Shown: in pieces, positions 45,501 to 56,100 of the stretch
Numbering within the stretch: the stretch's first letter is position 1
Layout: every line of letters begins with the position of its first letter
From: Zizania palustris
Taxonomy: Eukaryota > Streptophyta > Magnoliopsida > Poales > Poaceae
DNA: 64,000 nt
Direction: 5' to 3'
Assembly (NCBI GenBank): GCA_019279435.1
Contig: JAAALK010000289.1
Location: 30,186,603 to 30,250,602 of the forward strand
Notes under the pieces: model-generated
What the model was told of the DNA's origin: nothing
Seen by the model: only the letters and a program-made list of their open reading frames with translations
The model's database searches: none
Made by a program: the position numbers and the translations under genes

Positions 45501-46931
45501 GAGATCCTCATCGCCATACACGACGACGGCCATGAAGGCGTTCAACGCACACTACATCGCATACGCCGTGACTTCCACGCACCTAACTTGCGCAAGACGG
45601 TACAAGAGTACATCCGGGGGTGCGCGACATGCCAGCGGTACAAGTCGGAGCACTTGCACCCCGCCGGCTTACTTCTTCCACTACCGGTGCCCACGTCCGT
45701 GTGGACCGACGTCGGCCTCGACTTCGTGGAGGCACTCCCTCGAGTAGGCGGAAAATCGGTCATTCTCACTGTGGTGGACCGCTTCAGCAAATACGGCCAC
45801 TTCATACCATTGGCGCACCCGTACACGGCGGAATCGGTGGCCCAGGTGTTCTTCGCTGAGATTGTGCGCCTCCACGGGATACCGCAGTCCATGGTCTCCG
45901 ACCGCGACCCCATCTTCACTTCAGCATTCTGGCGGGAACTAATGCAACTCACCGGAACAAAGCTACACATGACGTCGGCATTCCATCCCCAGTCGGATGG
46001 CCAAACGGAGGCTGCTAACAAAGTAATTGTTATGTATCTTCGTTGCTTTACAGGGGATAGACCACGACAGTGGCTCAGATGGCTCCCATGGGCGGAATAC
46101 ATCTACAACACCGCCTACCAAACAGCCATTCAAGAGACTCCATTCAAAATTGTGTACGGTCGCGACCCTCCTTCAGTTCGTTCCTATGAACCAGGCGACA
46201 CGAGGGTGGCGGCCGTGGCCAAGAGTATGACGGAGAGGGACGAGCTACTCAACGACGTTCGCTACCGCTTACAGCAGGCCCAAGCTGTTTACAAGTTGTA
46301 CTATGACAAACGCCATCGTGAAGTTCAGTATGACGTAGGAGATTGGGTATGGCTTCGCCTTCGACAACGGGCTGCCTCTTCCCTACAATTGCCGACCAAG
46401 AACAAGCTCAAGCCACGCTACTACGGGCCGTATCGCATCTCCAAGATCATCAACAAGGTCGCGTACCGTCTTGAGCTGCCAGCCCGCTCACGGTTACACG
46501 ATGTGTTCCATGTAGGCCTCCTGAAGAAGTTCATCGGCATGCCGCCGACCGCCCCGCCGGCACTCCCACCAATCCACTACGGTGCAGCAACACCTGAACC
46601 AGAACGTGTGACTCGCTCACGCCTCGCACGGGGTGTTCGCCAGCTCCTCGTCCACTGGAAGGGAGAGCCCACTTCATCGGCAACATGGGAGGACCTCGAC
46701 AGCTTCGTCGAACGCTACCCCAGATTTCAGCTCGAGGACGAGCTGCTCGTCGAGGGGGGGAGAGATGTCATGTGGGGCATCCCATACCGGCGCCGTTCAC
46801 AGGCTCAGCCAACGCAGCCGCACATGCAGGAAGAAGATGCCAGGGCGCCGGTTGACCAGGAAAAGCAGGAGCCAGGCTCGGCGCAGCCGTGCGTTCCGGA
46901 ACAGCCAAGGGCTGGCGGATTAGGGGATTAG
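42525..46931 (+). CDS. gag-pol: Ty3/gypsy gag-pol polyprotein with chromodomain, ending inside the 3' LTR
   Basis: The start chosen is ATG 42525 (CACCATGGCC context); the frame is open upstream into the 5' LTR but without a better ATG. 1,468 residues. Gag domain about 65-190; CCHC-like knuckle CFNCNEKFSRGHNRVC (278-293, spacing 2-7-3 instead of 2-4-4); protease DSGSTH (356-361); RT VFFDDILIYS (Asp pair 666-667); RNase H ECDAS (Asp 812) and TDH (Asp 874); integrase zinc motif (His 999, His 1003, Cys 1033, Cys 1036); DDE core (Asp 1066, Asp 1126, Glu 1162, 35 residues between the last two); chromodomain about 1373-1415 (VHWKGEPTSSATWEDLD). The last ~55 residues are encoded by the 3' LTR, past the polypurine tract. 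No disruption seen. Confidence 0.95.
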   Translation: MAEPSLSELAAMIKQLATNMESLQSKVEGLQQEHTDASSTGPRALVTGEHHNDRPPRFQKMDFPKFDGKSDPLAFINRCESFFHQQRIAAEEQVWMASYNLEGGAQLWYMQVQREEGTPPWRRFTELLNLRFGPPLRANPLGELIACKRTTSVVDFQERFEALLPRAGYLSEAQKVQIFTAGLQPPLSLDVEIHNPQSLAVAMSLARKLEMRDQYAATVAPPARHQHKGILPTPAPRPALPAPATPATPQHAPVQIEGRRVKILSQTEMEERRRLGLCFNCNEKFSRGHNRVCQRIFLLDLAPDDDDNNDDTTADVGDITPAEPQISLHAIAGVRTSETMQMKITLGGVSLLALIDSGSTHNFIAEEATNRVKLPSPTIDKMRVTVANGERVPCHGVYRRVVFHVDQEAFLADLFALPLAGYDIILGTQWLATLGPLLWDFRTLSMTFWRGDRQVCWRGIAGPPGAALKTCGGRDFLDSIIDEFASIFTEPTGMPPPRARDHGINLLPGSAPLAVRPYRYPAAHKDELERQCTAMLTQGIIRRSCSAFSSPVLLVRKQDGSWRFCVDYRALNAITVKDAFPIPVVDELLDELRRARFFTKLDLRSGYHQVRMRPEDVAKTAFRTHDGLYEFLVMPFGLCNAPATFQALMNDVLRPYLRRFVLVFFDDILIYSETWADHLRQVRTVFTTLHQHRLFVKRSKCAFGVESISYLGHIISAAGVAMDPAKVQAVAEWPQPRSARAVRGFLGLAGYYRKFVKEFGVVAAPLTALLRKDGFSWSQEAATAFTALKTAVTTAPVLALPDFTKPFVVECDASTYGFGAVLLQDQHPVAFFSRPAAPRHRSLAAYERELIGLVLAIRHWRPYLWGRQFVVKTDHFSLKFLLDQRLATIPQHHWVGKLLGFDFTVEYKAGSTNTVADALSRRDTEESAVMAISGPRFDFVDRLRQTTSTDPALVALREEIIAGTREAPWSLTDGMVTYNGRLYIPPTSPLLQEILIAIHDDGHEGVQRTLHRIRRDFHAPNLRKTVQEYIRGCATCQRYKSEHLHPAGLLLPLPVPTSVWTDVGLDFVEALPRVGGKSVILTVVDRFSKYGHFIPLAHPYTAESVAQVFFAEIVRLHGIPQSMVSDRDPIFTSAFWRELMQLTGTKLHMTSAFHPQSDGQTEAANKVIVMYLRCFTGDRPRQWLRWLPWAEYIYNTAYQTAIQETPFKIVYGRDPPSVRSYEPGDTRVAAVAKSMTERDELLNDVRYRLQQAQAVYKLYYDKRHREVQYDVGDWVWLRLRQRAASSLQLPTKNKLKPRYYGPYRISKIINKVAYRLELPARSRLHDVFHVGLLKKFIGMPPTAPPALPPIHYGAATPEPERVTRSRLARGVRQLLVHWKGEPTSSATWEDLDSFVERYPRFQLEDELLVEGGRDVMWGIPYRRRSQAQPTQPHMQEEDARAPVDQEKQEPGSAQPCVPEQPRAGGLGD
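46752..46765 (+). other. Polypurine tract of the plus-strand chromovirus
   Basis: GAGGGGGGGAGAGA directly before the 3' LTR. It is also translated, as part of the EGGRD codons of the polyprotein. Confidence 0.85.
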
Positions 46932-47187
46932 GCGCATGCAGCCATGCAGATTAGCCACGCAAATAGGAGATTAGTTCCCTGTGTTAGCCGGCCTCCAGGC
47001 TATAAATAAGCCCTGTATTCGGCAGTTCAAGGGCAATGAATAAACAGCTATTTCTTCCTTCTTCTCTACTCTAAATCTCCCCCTTTCGCAATTGAGCAGC
47101 TAGGCAAAATCCCTAGCGCTCCTACCCGCCGAGACTACGAACTACGTAGTCGAGGTCCCGCTGTCTTGGGCGCCGAGGCCCTTGACA
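46766..47187 (+). repeat. 3' LTR of the plus-strand chromovirus
   Basis: 422 bp with a TATA box TATAAATA at 47001-47008. It encodes the polyprotein C-terminus through TAG/TGA-free text to the stop at 46929-46931. Its promoter points away from GRF into the displaced 3' UTR. Confidence 0.95.
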
Positions 47188-48150
47188 CACTTGTTGTCCC
47201 TAGAGCACCGTGTATGATTTCCTCGCTCTTGTGTTGTTTCATTGTTTCCTCATGCTTCCGGTTCCCTCCATTTTTTAAGTGAGCGGCATTGTACTATTTC
47301 AGCTTCTTGTGTTCCGATGGCCCTGTGAGGAATTTATTCTGTGGTGCTGACTGAATTTTCATAATTTTGTTGCGGGTATTTAGCCTGTTCTCATTCTGTT
47401 GTCTGAAACAAATGTATTTAATTTACAGCAACATGGCAGCTTTGCTCACAGTTTTTTTCCTTTGGATTTCACAATTCATCTTTAGTTCACTGCAGATCAA
47501 CAGTTGCTCTGACGAGGGCATATGAGTGAAAGCTCACCTCACTCGTCGTCTCTCTTGACAGTCATCAGAGCTGGCCCTGAATCATGCACTCTGGTGGCCT
47601 CCTGCATTCTACTGAATGAATGAATGCCTTCCTGAAGGTCTGAGCAAGTGAATAGGGACTAAAAGCATCTTCCCAGTCAGGTGCATGCACCAGTGTTCTT
47701 TCCAAACATTTTTCCAGCTGTGTGCTCACTGAGATACAGATACTCCATGCAACACTTGACCATCCCCAGAGAAAGCTACAAGGGACTGTGCGAGTACTCT
47801 TGCTCTCCATCTTCTTTTGGTATGATACCATGGCTTGCACACAAGCTTCGCATTGGGAGAATGTATGATTGGTGCCATATCCCACAGGACAGGAGCTAGT
47901 GGACTTCCCTGTGGCAGTTGCAAGCTGCTGCTAGTCTGCTACGGCTACTCGTACTGCTGCTTGCAGGCTGGGATGAGCATTTGGACAGGTGTGTCCATGA
48001 TGTTATGCACTTGACGACAGGATAATACATTATGTATGCTGTATCAATTCTGGTCTACATGGAGTTAATAAGTATTGGAGAAGATCATATCAGTTGATTT
48101 AATAATCTATAATCACCTGCAGCTGTAGTTGAGAAATTGAGGCATTACCA
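47188..48150 (+). other. Displaced GRF 3' UTR / downstream DNA
   Basis: Resumes with the second CACTT and T-rich, UTR-like text, with no coding region I trust. It would have followed the GRF stop within about 55-250 bp before the insertion. Minus-strand frames near 47565-47923 show no recognisable domain. Confidence 0.5.
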
Positions 48151-49020
48151 TCTTTTTTTTCAATAGTGTTTTACAGCTTCGACCTCGACACATTCTTCAC
48201 ATAGCCAAAAAGTAAACAAAAACAGATGGCAGCGACAAACCCCAGTGCAGTGCTACTGGAAAAGAGAAACTGGAGAAGAAACCTCAATCTCAACAAAGGT
48301 CCCTAATCCTGGAACTTTGACCTAATAGATGATCTTTTTTTTTCTCAAAGAACACGCGTGCGAATCTGTTGCAAGGTTCACAATCTGGTTTTGGGGTCAA
48401 ATTTAAACCTCCAGTAAGAGGACGAAATTCGTTCTAAACTCGATACAAACCAAGCTGTTTGAGGAGCCCAAAATTTGGATGTCGAAACTGGGACGAAATT
48501 CAAATAAATTTCGTCTGAGTTTTGCATGAAATTATGAACCTTGATCTGATGTTTGCAGTTTTAACAATAGTTCGTTAATTTCTACTCCTAATCACAACCG
48601 TCTACAGAGTAACCTAATATAACCATTTATACATGCATAACCTTTTGTGCGGTGATGTAGTAGCCAGTAGGTACATCACTCTATTAGGTTTCAACGCTTA
48701 GAGCATCCACAATATTATAATAAGTAGTGTTAAGGGAATTTTTTTGACTTGGTACTAGTTCTATATAGTGAAAACGTGGTACTAAGTAAATTAAGATATG
48801 ACATGAGTTCCATGTATGAATACTAGTTCCATAGATTAAATAATACTACTTTTTTAGTTTGATTGTTGCTCATTGGATAGAGCATGTCTATTTTTATAAT
48901 TTTTAATGTCGGAAGGAGTCTCACATCTAGTACTATACATTGTAGCATTTTTTCTAAGAAACAAGTTTCTTTACATGTCATGTAGTACTAGTTCAAGAAA
49001 TTATATTAGGTTATGCAACG
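48151..49020. other. Intergenic DNA, no gene seen
   Basis: Non-coding. A MITE-like stretch begins AGAGCATCCACAATATTATAAT at about 48702, with TAGTTCCAT repeats; ends not resolved. Confidence 0.4.
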
Positions 49021-49330
49021 TCAACCCTGATTTGGCCGATGGTCGACCGAACTTGGCCACGTCAGCCCTGGTTTGGCCGATGGTCGACCGAACCTGGCCA
49101 CGTCAGCCCTGCCCTGGTTCAGCCGATGATTGACCGAACCTGACCACATTAGCCGTAACAGTTAGTCTACGCATCATGAAATGGCTAGTTCGGCTGAACC
49201 ATACCACGTCAGCCTGGTTCGACTGACCATCGCCTGAACCACACTAATGTGGTATGGTTCGGCTGTTCAACGGCCGAACATTGCTCTATAAAAGGGGCCG
49301 AATGGCCCCCCTCCCACACTCGTCTGGCTG
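49021..49330 (+). repeat. Left terminal inverted repeat of the MULE, with tandem units and TATA
   Basis: About three copies of a ~41-bp unit (CAGCCCTGGTTTGGCCGATG, then GTCGACCGAACCTGGCCACGT), then CTCTATAAAAGGGGCC at about 49286. The TATA box sits where the transposase promoter is expected in MULE terminal repeats. Confidence 0.65.
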
Positions 49331-49384
49331 CCTTCTTCACCTCGTAAGTTTTCTTCTCCCCTCTTTGTTTTGTAGGTAGTTTTA

Positions 49385-49835
49385 ATTATTTTAGTGTAAT
49401 TTAAGAGTAGTTTAGGGGTAATTTAGGATTAGTTTAGGGGTAATTTACGAGTAGTTTAAGGGTAAATTAGTGGTAGTTTAGGAGTAGTTTAAGGGTAATT
49501 TAAGAGTAATTTAGTTGTAGTTTAGAGATAATATACAAGTACTTTATAGATAATTAATGAGTATTTAGTACATAATTTAGAGATAATTTATTACTAGTTA
49601 GGATATAATTTAGGGGTCTTTTGAGATAATTTAGGGGTTCTTTAGAGATAATTTAATGTTAATCTAGGGGTTCCTAGGACAAAATTTAATGATAATTAGG
49701 GGTACTTTTGACCACATTTACAGATAATTTAGGGGTACTTTGGATCGTATTTACAGATAATTTAGGGGTACTTTGGATTGCATTTATAGATAATTTAGGG
49801 GTACTTTGGATCGTATTTACAGATAATTTATAAGT
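49385..49835 (+). repeat. Degenerate tandem repeat rich in TTTAGGGGTA
   Basis: Between the left terminal repeat and the transposase. Many diverged copies of AATTTAGGGGTA or AGTTTAGGGGTA, followed at about 49700-49830 by 3-4 cleaner copies of a 33-bp unit containing AATTTAGGGGTACTTTGGAT. Probably a minisatellite within an intron or leader. Confidence 0.65.
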
Positions 49836-50132
49836 TTTATGAATATAGTCCTTCATTTTGTGTAGCTCTGTTGCGGTTGGTAGCTTGTTGACGCAAGACC
49901 GGACCGCCACCGCATCCGCTGTTGTCCAGTGATATTCCAGGTATTCGCATATACTTACTTTACTATGTTATATATTTAATGCACTCTGGAATTTAACCAT
50001 AATTATTGTATTATTGCTAGGCTTTGTGGTTTAAAGTACTTATTTTAGTAATGTTGTTCGCTTCTTAATGTTTTCATATTGTTTACTTCTTAATTTAGCT
50101 ATGTCGGTGTAAACTTACTGTTTTTAGGCATT

Positions 50133-52823
50133 ATGGATAGAATATCGTTTAGGATTTACTATGGAGATGGTCAAATAGTTATTGGCCATAATGATATTGA
50201 TCTTAGTAGTTTTCAATGTACCAAGAATAGTTTAAGTTAGGTGGAGGAATGCGGCATTGATAGCATTAAGCGGTGGATGTATCGTATTTTTCAAGTAGAT
50301 ATGGAGCAATGAGATTTGTATTTGTATGCATGATGCAGCCATGTGGCCGAAGGGAATTTTTGAGAGATGGCTCCTGTTACCTCAAGTAGCACGTGGAAGG
50401 GTATGTTAGAAGGACGTTAGAGAAATATTGGAAATGGATTTTGCTGGTCTATTTCACTCCTCGTATCCTTCTAACTATAGACCCAACACTAGAGCAAGTT
50501 GTTGATTCTGGAGTACAATTAGAGGTTGGCGAGAGTAGCCAACACCAGTAGGTTATCCCTGACACGGATGTTGTGGCTCCCACTTGTATTCTATGTAGAG
50601 CTGCTAGAGGGAAAACTGACGAAGGGGAGGAAATAAATGACATAGTTGACTTTCTAGAGAGAGGATGAAGAATTCAAGGAAGTAGTGGAGCAGGGTGGAA
50701 AGAGAACTTCAGATCAAGAAGATGAAGCAGTAGAAGTCAACAATGACAATGAAGAGGCATACATTGTAATTTTTAATGAGTGGCAAGAAGAAGATTTTTA
50801 TGGTCTTGCTATAAGTGATGGGTGTGATACTTGTTAGGAGTATGCACAGAATGAGGTGCATAAGGATGCTATGTATCCTATGAAGGATGCAGTACAATAT
50901 GTCGTGAAAGCATGGCCATTGTCACTCTAACAATCATTTCGAGTGAAGAAGTCAAACCATATAAACTATGATGTTGTGTGAGAAAGGAATGATTGTCCAT
51001 GAAGAGTTCACACACATAAATCGAAGTGGGGAATTCATTGAGTGTACTCAATTGTGATCCAACATACATGTGTGGTTGATACAGCTGTAACTAGGCACAA
51101 GAATCTAAGTGGTAGTTACATTGTGGGGGTGATGTATTCTGAGATCGTTGAGTATCTCAGTTATGAGCCTCAAGCCTTAATACTTGCCATAAAGAGAAAA
51201 TTTCAACACATAATCAACTACTTTGAGGCATGGAGGGATAAATAAAAAGCACTCGAGATAAGGTTCGGTACATTCGAGGACTCGTACCATAACCTGCCTC
51301 TTTGTTTGGAAGCAGTGCAGACACGTAACCCTAGCACGTACTACATCTTTCGAGTGAAGGATGCAATATTCCCGGAAGGTGCTAAGATTCTACATCGAGT
51401 ATTCTTTGCACTCAATGCTTACATCTAGGTGTTCAAGTATTGTCGTTCTATTCTTTATGGATGAAACATTTCTGACTAGAAAGTATAAAGGTCATATATT
51501 GACGACTATTGGTATTGATGGCAATAATCAGGTTGTGCCAATTGCCTTTAGTTTTGTGGAAAGTGAGAACTACGAAAGTTGGTTGTGGTTCTTACAACAG
51601 TTGCACATTGGAGTTGTTCAAGTCAAGAAAAATGTTTGTGTGATACTTAACCGACATGCCGGGCTTATAAAGACAGTCCAACATATGAAGAATGATTCGA
51701 ACAAGACTTATCCTTGGAGGAACATTTAGTCTCGATGGTGTATGCATCATTTAGGTGCAAATTTCTACCACCACTTCGTAAGAATAAAGAATTGGCTAAT
51801 TTGTTCAAGAGATTGTGTGCCCAAAACCAAGATAGAAAGTTCAAGGCCTTGTAGACCAAACTTGATGAGTTGACTTCAAAATACAAGCATGAGAAGGCTA
51901 TAAGACAACAGTTTGGAACTGTTCCGGAGCCTAAGCCTGAGCCACTATGTTCACTGTCCACTGATGATCAGCAGACAATCCGCAAATGGACGAGGACAAA
52001 AGTTCGCTGCTTTTCAGATTGGATAAAATTTGAGAGTAGAGAGCACTGGTCTCTACTATATGACACTCATGGCGCAAGGTATGGCATCATAACCACCAAC
52101 CTTGTGGAGGTGTACAATTGGGTGATGCGGGGTATACGATGCTTGCCGTTGGTTGGTATAGTGGAGGGCATAATCCGTGGAACCACTTGGTACTTCGTCA
52201 ATCATCATACTACTGCTTTGGTGGTGCACAGCAATGAGTGATATCTATATTGCAAAAGATTATGGAGTACTTAATAGAGAAAAGTAAGAATACAATGCAA
52301 CATTGTGCAATTAAGATAAGTTCTTGGGAGCTCTGTTTCGAGATAACATATCGGGACAAAGGCTGACGAGGAACAAATCAGGAAGTTATTGTTCATGAGT
52401 GCACTGTTATGGACAATTGTCGGTGTAGCTGCAATAAACCATCACTATACCACAGACCATGACGTCATGTCATGGAGGCATGTGCTACATTTGATATGCA
52501 TGCTAGAATGTATTTGTCTGATTACTTCAGCAAAGAAAAAGTTCTTGAGACTTGGAGCGGTGAACTCCGCATCCATAGGTATGGAGTTGTCAGCTCATTC
52601 ACAACTGCCCTTTCGAATGGCGCACGTCATTGGGTTTCGGATTTGCAATGTGTTAACTCAAAGGTGGGAAGAAGAAAGACATGACATATTTGAAATATTA
52701 TGGATGAATCGGAAGCAGACTGAAGAAAGAAAAAATACTCTATGTGCAACATGGGTGGACACACGTCCAAGAACTGCACAGAAGCCAACACGAGCAGAGG
52801 AAACACAAATTGCAAAAGGACAC
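50133..52823 (+). pseudogene. MULE transposase, decayed
   Basis: Starts after an intron-like acceptor with MDRISFRIYYGDGQIVIGHN, the usual N-terminus of rice MULE transposases, but soon meets in-frame stops. The catalytic MULE domain is legible at about 51451-51610 (FMDETFLTRKYKGH, then TIGIDGNNQVVPIAFSFVE). The frame at 51870-52241 and the SWIM-side text at 52472-52684 (YLSDYFSKEKVLETWSGELR) follow in other frames. A zinc-knuckle remnant (CNMGGHTSKNC, about 52744-52780) lacks its first Cys. With several stops and frame changes it encodes no active enzyme. The plus-strand order is that of a normal MULE transposase. Confidence 0.8.
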
Positions 52824-53156
52824 TAATTGTACATAGTTATAACATGTATGTATAGTTGTTACATTAGTTCGATTTTTCACATGTTGATGCCAAGCCACTA
52901 ACATGGTTTCCCAACCTACAAATGGTGGGTAACAATGCTTGGTCGCATGATCTTCTCTCCCCTTCCATCGATGCCCACCACCGAGCACGAGCACTCACAT
53001 CCCCCTCCACAGGGGATGAGGGTGATCTTGTGCATCTGAGAGTCTGGACATCGTAGTATTCCTAGATCATCAATCATCGATGGGTTGATAGGTTAGTTAA
53101 TTGCGTATAATGGTGGATCATGTTTTATTTTTTACATCAATAACATCTTGTTGCAT

Positions 53157-56100
53157 GTAGGTTGCATGGCGCGGGTTTATTGCCTCTAGTAAGGTTGGTT
53201 GATGGAGCCAGCAAGTTTCCATTCGATCGAGCTCTTATCATAGCGTGGATTGACAGGTGGAGATCAAAGATAGATACTTTTCTCATGCATTGCGGGGAGG
53301 TGATAATCACATTGGAGGACGTATCGTTGCTACTAGGACTTCCATTATTAGTAGTAGCCATTGTGGCACACGATGTGCACCTAACGTGGCGAGAAGACAT
53401 ACCCACACGGTTCGTAGGCGTCCATCCCATCCTGCCACATGATGACGTGCATACTTCACGTCGGCACATGGGACAATGTAGAGTTGGTTGCATTAATATA
53501 AAGTACATCATTTTAATATGATAATAAAATTATACATTCATTTATTTGTATTGGTTCTAAACTAACATTTCCTCATTAATAGGTGGAGCACCTTGTCGCG
53601 CCCCGATTTAATAAATCAGGACTTTATTAAAATTCCATAGAAAATCAATAAAACAAGACGTTCATCACACGACCACGTACAAGACGGGCAATCATTCACG
53701 GTTCGTAGACCGCATTAATACAAAAGTGAATGAAAGTGAAGAGAAACTAATAAAATCAAGGGTCCTAGATGAACGCCTCCTTCCAGTCTCGCCTTGACTG
53801 GGCCGCTACTCTAGACCTTCATCCTCCTCGTAGTAGACGGGCTCTGATGGTGTAAGTCAACGGGGTGAGTACTGATGTACTCAGCAAGCCACCGAATGCA
53901 AATATAATGCAAGGTAATAACAAGGGAGAAAGTGGCTAGTTTTGCGGAAGCAGCATAATTGTAAAGCATTAAGTGTGATCAATTTATTAGTACTGAAAAG
54001 TAAACATGTGTATGCATCATCATCTTCTAACTCGAGGAGTACGTTTTACCTCCCCGCACAACAGTCCTTACATGCCATGAATAGCTCATCCATTCAAACA
54101 ATTGTAAACTAACTGCGAGTAGTCACACAACCCGCCCTTGACCGTGGGCTCGACTTTTCGAAAAGATTAAATTACTCTGATCAGAGATGTACCACTGTAC
54201 CCACAAGGCACGCACTCATCACCTACACCAAAGTGTAACGAGATGACCCATTTTACGGAAACTCGTGCCAAAACCTTCCATATGGTCTTCCCCGACTCAA
54301 CAGCACCCTCTTATAGGTTTCGTATCGTGTCTCGCCATGCCGAGTTTCCACAATACCCCCCTTGAGCCATCATCGGTACAAGGCGCCCTGAGGGCTAGCC
54401 CCTTGCCCCCTCCACTATGGTGCCGAGAGCCGGAGCGTTCCACACTTCCAGTTAGGACTTACCCATTAGACTTGTGGTTGGTACGAAAGTGCTTTGCAAC
54501 AGATCCCGCAGACCGGTCCTTATAGTGCCCTGGGTGCGACATACCATTACCCGAGCTTGCACCCAGAACCCACCATACTTATAACTTAGCCAACTCCAAC
54601 AGAGTCCAGAGACGAGAATAACGGGGAAATTCATATACAGAAACCAGCTATCTACGACTCGTTCTTTTTATCCTATAGCAGTTGTGCCGGTACATTGGGC
54701 ACTAGCTAATAGATTTTATAGTAGAGTGACAAGGAGTTAAGGCTCAATAAGCATGGCTTGGGTTTGCACACAAGGACGGGGATCTAATAATTATAAGTGT
54801 AAGGCTTGATTATTGGACTAATGCAATATTAACCTATGAGTTATAGCGATAATTATTAAAATATGGGCTCAATGATGATCAACTGTTTCAACAGAGGTGG
54901 TCGATGACTTGCCTTGATCAGCAAATGGGGAGGGAGGAACCTCGGGGTAGAACTCTAGCTCCTCGACGAACTCGTAGTCTTCTCGATATGGAAAATAAAC
55001 AACACATTCAATAAAAAGTTCACCAAATAATAAACATACATATGTGTGGGTTTTATTGTGTGAAATAAAGTTTTAATATTTTGATGTTTGGTGAATAAAC
55101 AGTAAACTTAATTTCTTAGGGCTTTTCTAATTTATTTTTCTGAATTGATAATTTACCCCTAAGGGGTTTTTATTCATTTATTTATTAAAAATAGTTTGGG
55201 TAACAGTAACATACTGTTTTTATGGCATTAATGTGTAGAGAATTTTATTCTGGGTTTAACAAAATTTGAATGGTGAAATTTGGAGTTAAAATGAGCAAGT
55301 TATGAATTTTCAAAGTTTAAATCAATTTCTGAAATTTTATTTAAACTGAAAAAGGGCTCGGGTCCACGGTGAGCCAGGCCCACGGTGGACAGGCGCACTG
55401 TGCGTGTGAACCGGGTCAACCAGGACCGTCGGATCTGGATCCGGCGATCAGACGCGAGGCGGAAGGGTTTAATGAAATCGGACGGCCAGGATTAAAACGG
55501 AGCGAAGGGGTACGCGTGGACGCACCAGATTGCTCTAGGGATTTAAGTTACGATCAATGGTCGTGAGCGTGCGATACCGCTTTGTCCCGATGGACGCCCC
55601 AGATTAAGTCAACAGGGGATCTAATCCCAGCCGTTCACCGCAGATCGAGCGGCCGAGAGCCCGTACGGCACGGCACGCATCGGAGAGGGTAACTACCCTT
55701 CGTCTCCGGCGATGGTGGGGCTCGGGTGCAGTGGCGACGGCGGCGGTGAGCACCTAAAGGCATATCTAACGGCGAAAATGGAACGCGGAGGAGATGGGGA
55801 TCATGATGATACCTTTGGCGGTGAAGAAGGTGGTCCGAAAGTGACCGGCGGCGAGCGTAGACGGCGGAGGGGTTTTGGGTGCTCGACGGTGACGACGATC
55901 CAGTGGTCTCCGCGGCCAACCGAGTGGATGCCAGGGACGGGTGGGCGAGGACGGATCCGACGGTGGCGATGGCTAGGGCTAAGGGGGGCCTGGATCAATG
56001 GCGAGCGACGGCCGAAGTTGAAGCAGAGCCGAAGAGCAAAAACCGAGAGGGGGCGCTTCGGAGTGCTTTATCTAGGGCTTAGGCGGTGTGACTGAGGGCG

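Larger units (their letters stand above)
42038..47187 (+). mobile_element. Complete, nearly pristine Ty3/gypsy chromovirus in the GRF 3' UTR
   Basis: A 5,150-bp plus-strand element with 422-bp LTRs (42038-42459 and 46766-47187). I find one difference between them (AGTCAAC against AGCCAAC near 42080/46808). It is flanked by the CACTT duplication (42033-42037 and 47188-47192). The single gag-pol ORF is uninterrupted and has a chromodomain. Compact size and short LTRs fit Reina-like chromoviruses. Of the elements here this is the youngest and the best candidate for activity. Confidence 0.96.

Noticed and set aside
47565..47923. Minus-strand ORFs of 65-106 residues downstream of the GRF
   Set aside because: No domain. 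The region reads as displaced 3' UTR of the plus-strand GRF.
49385..49835. Possible true telomere array
   Set aside because: The unit is TTTAGGGGTA-like and degenerate and lies inside a MULE, not in perfect TTTAGGG tandem.
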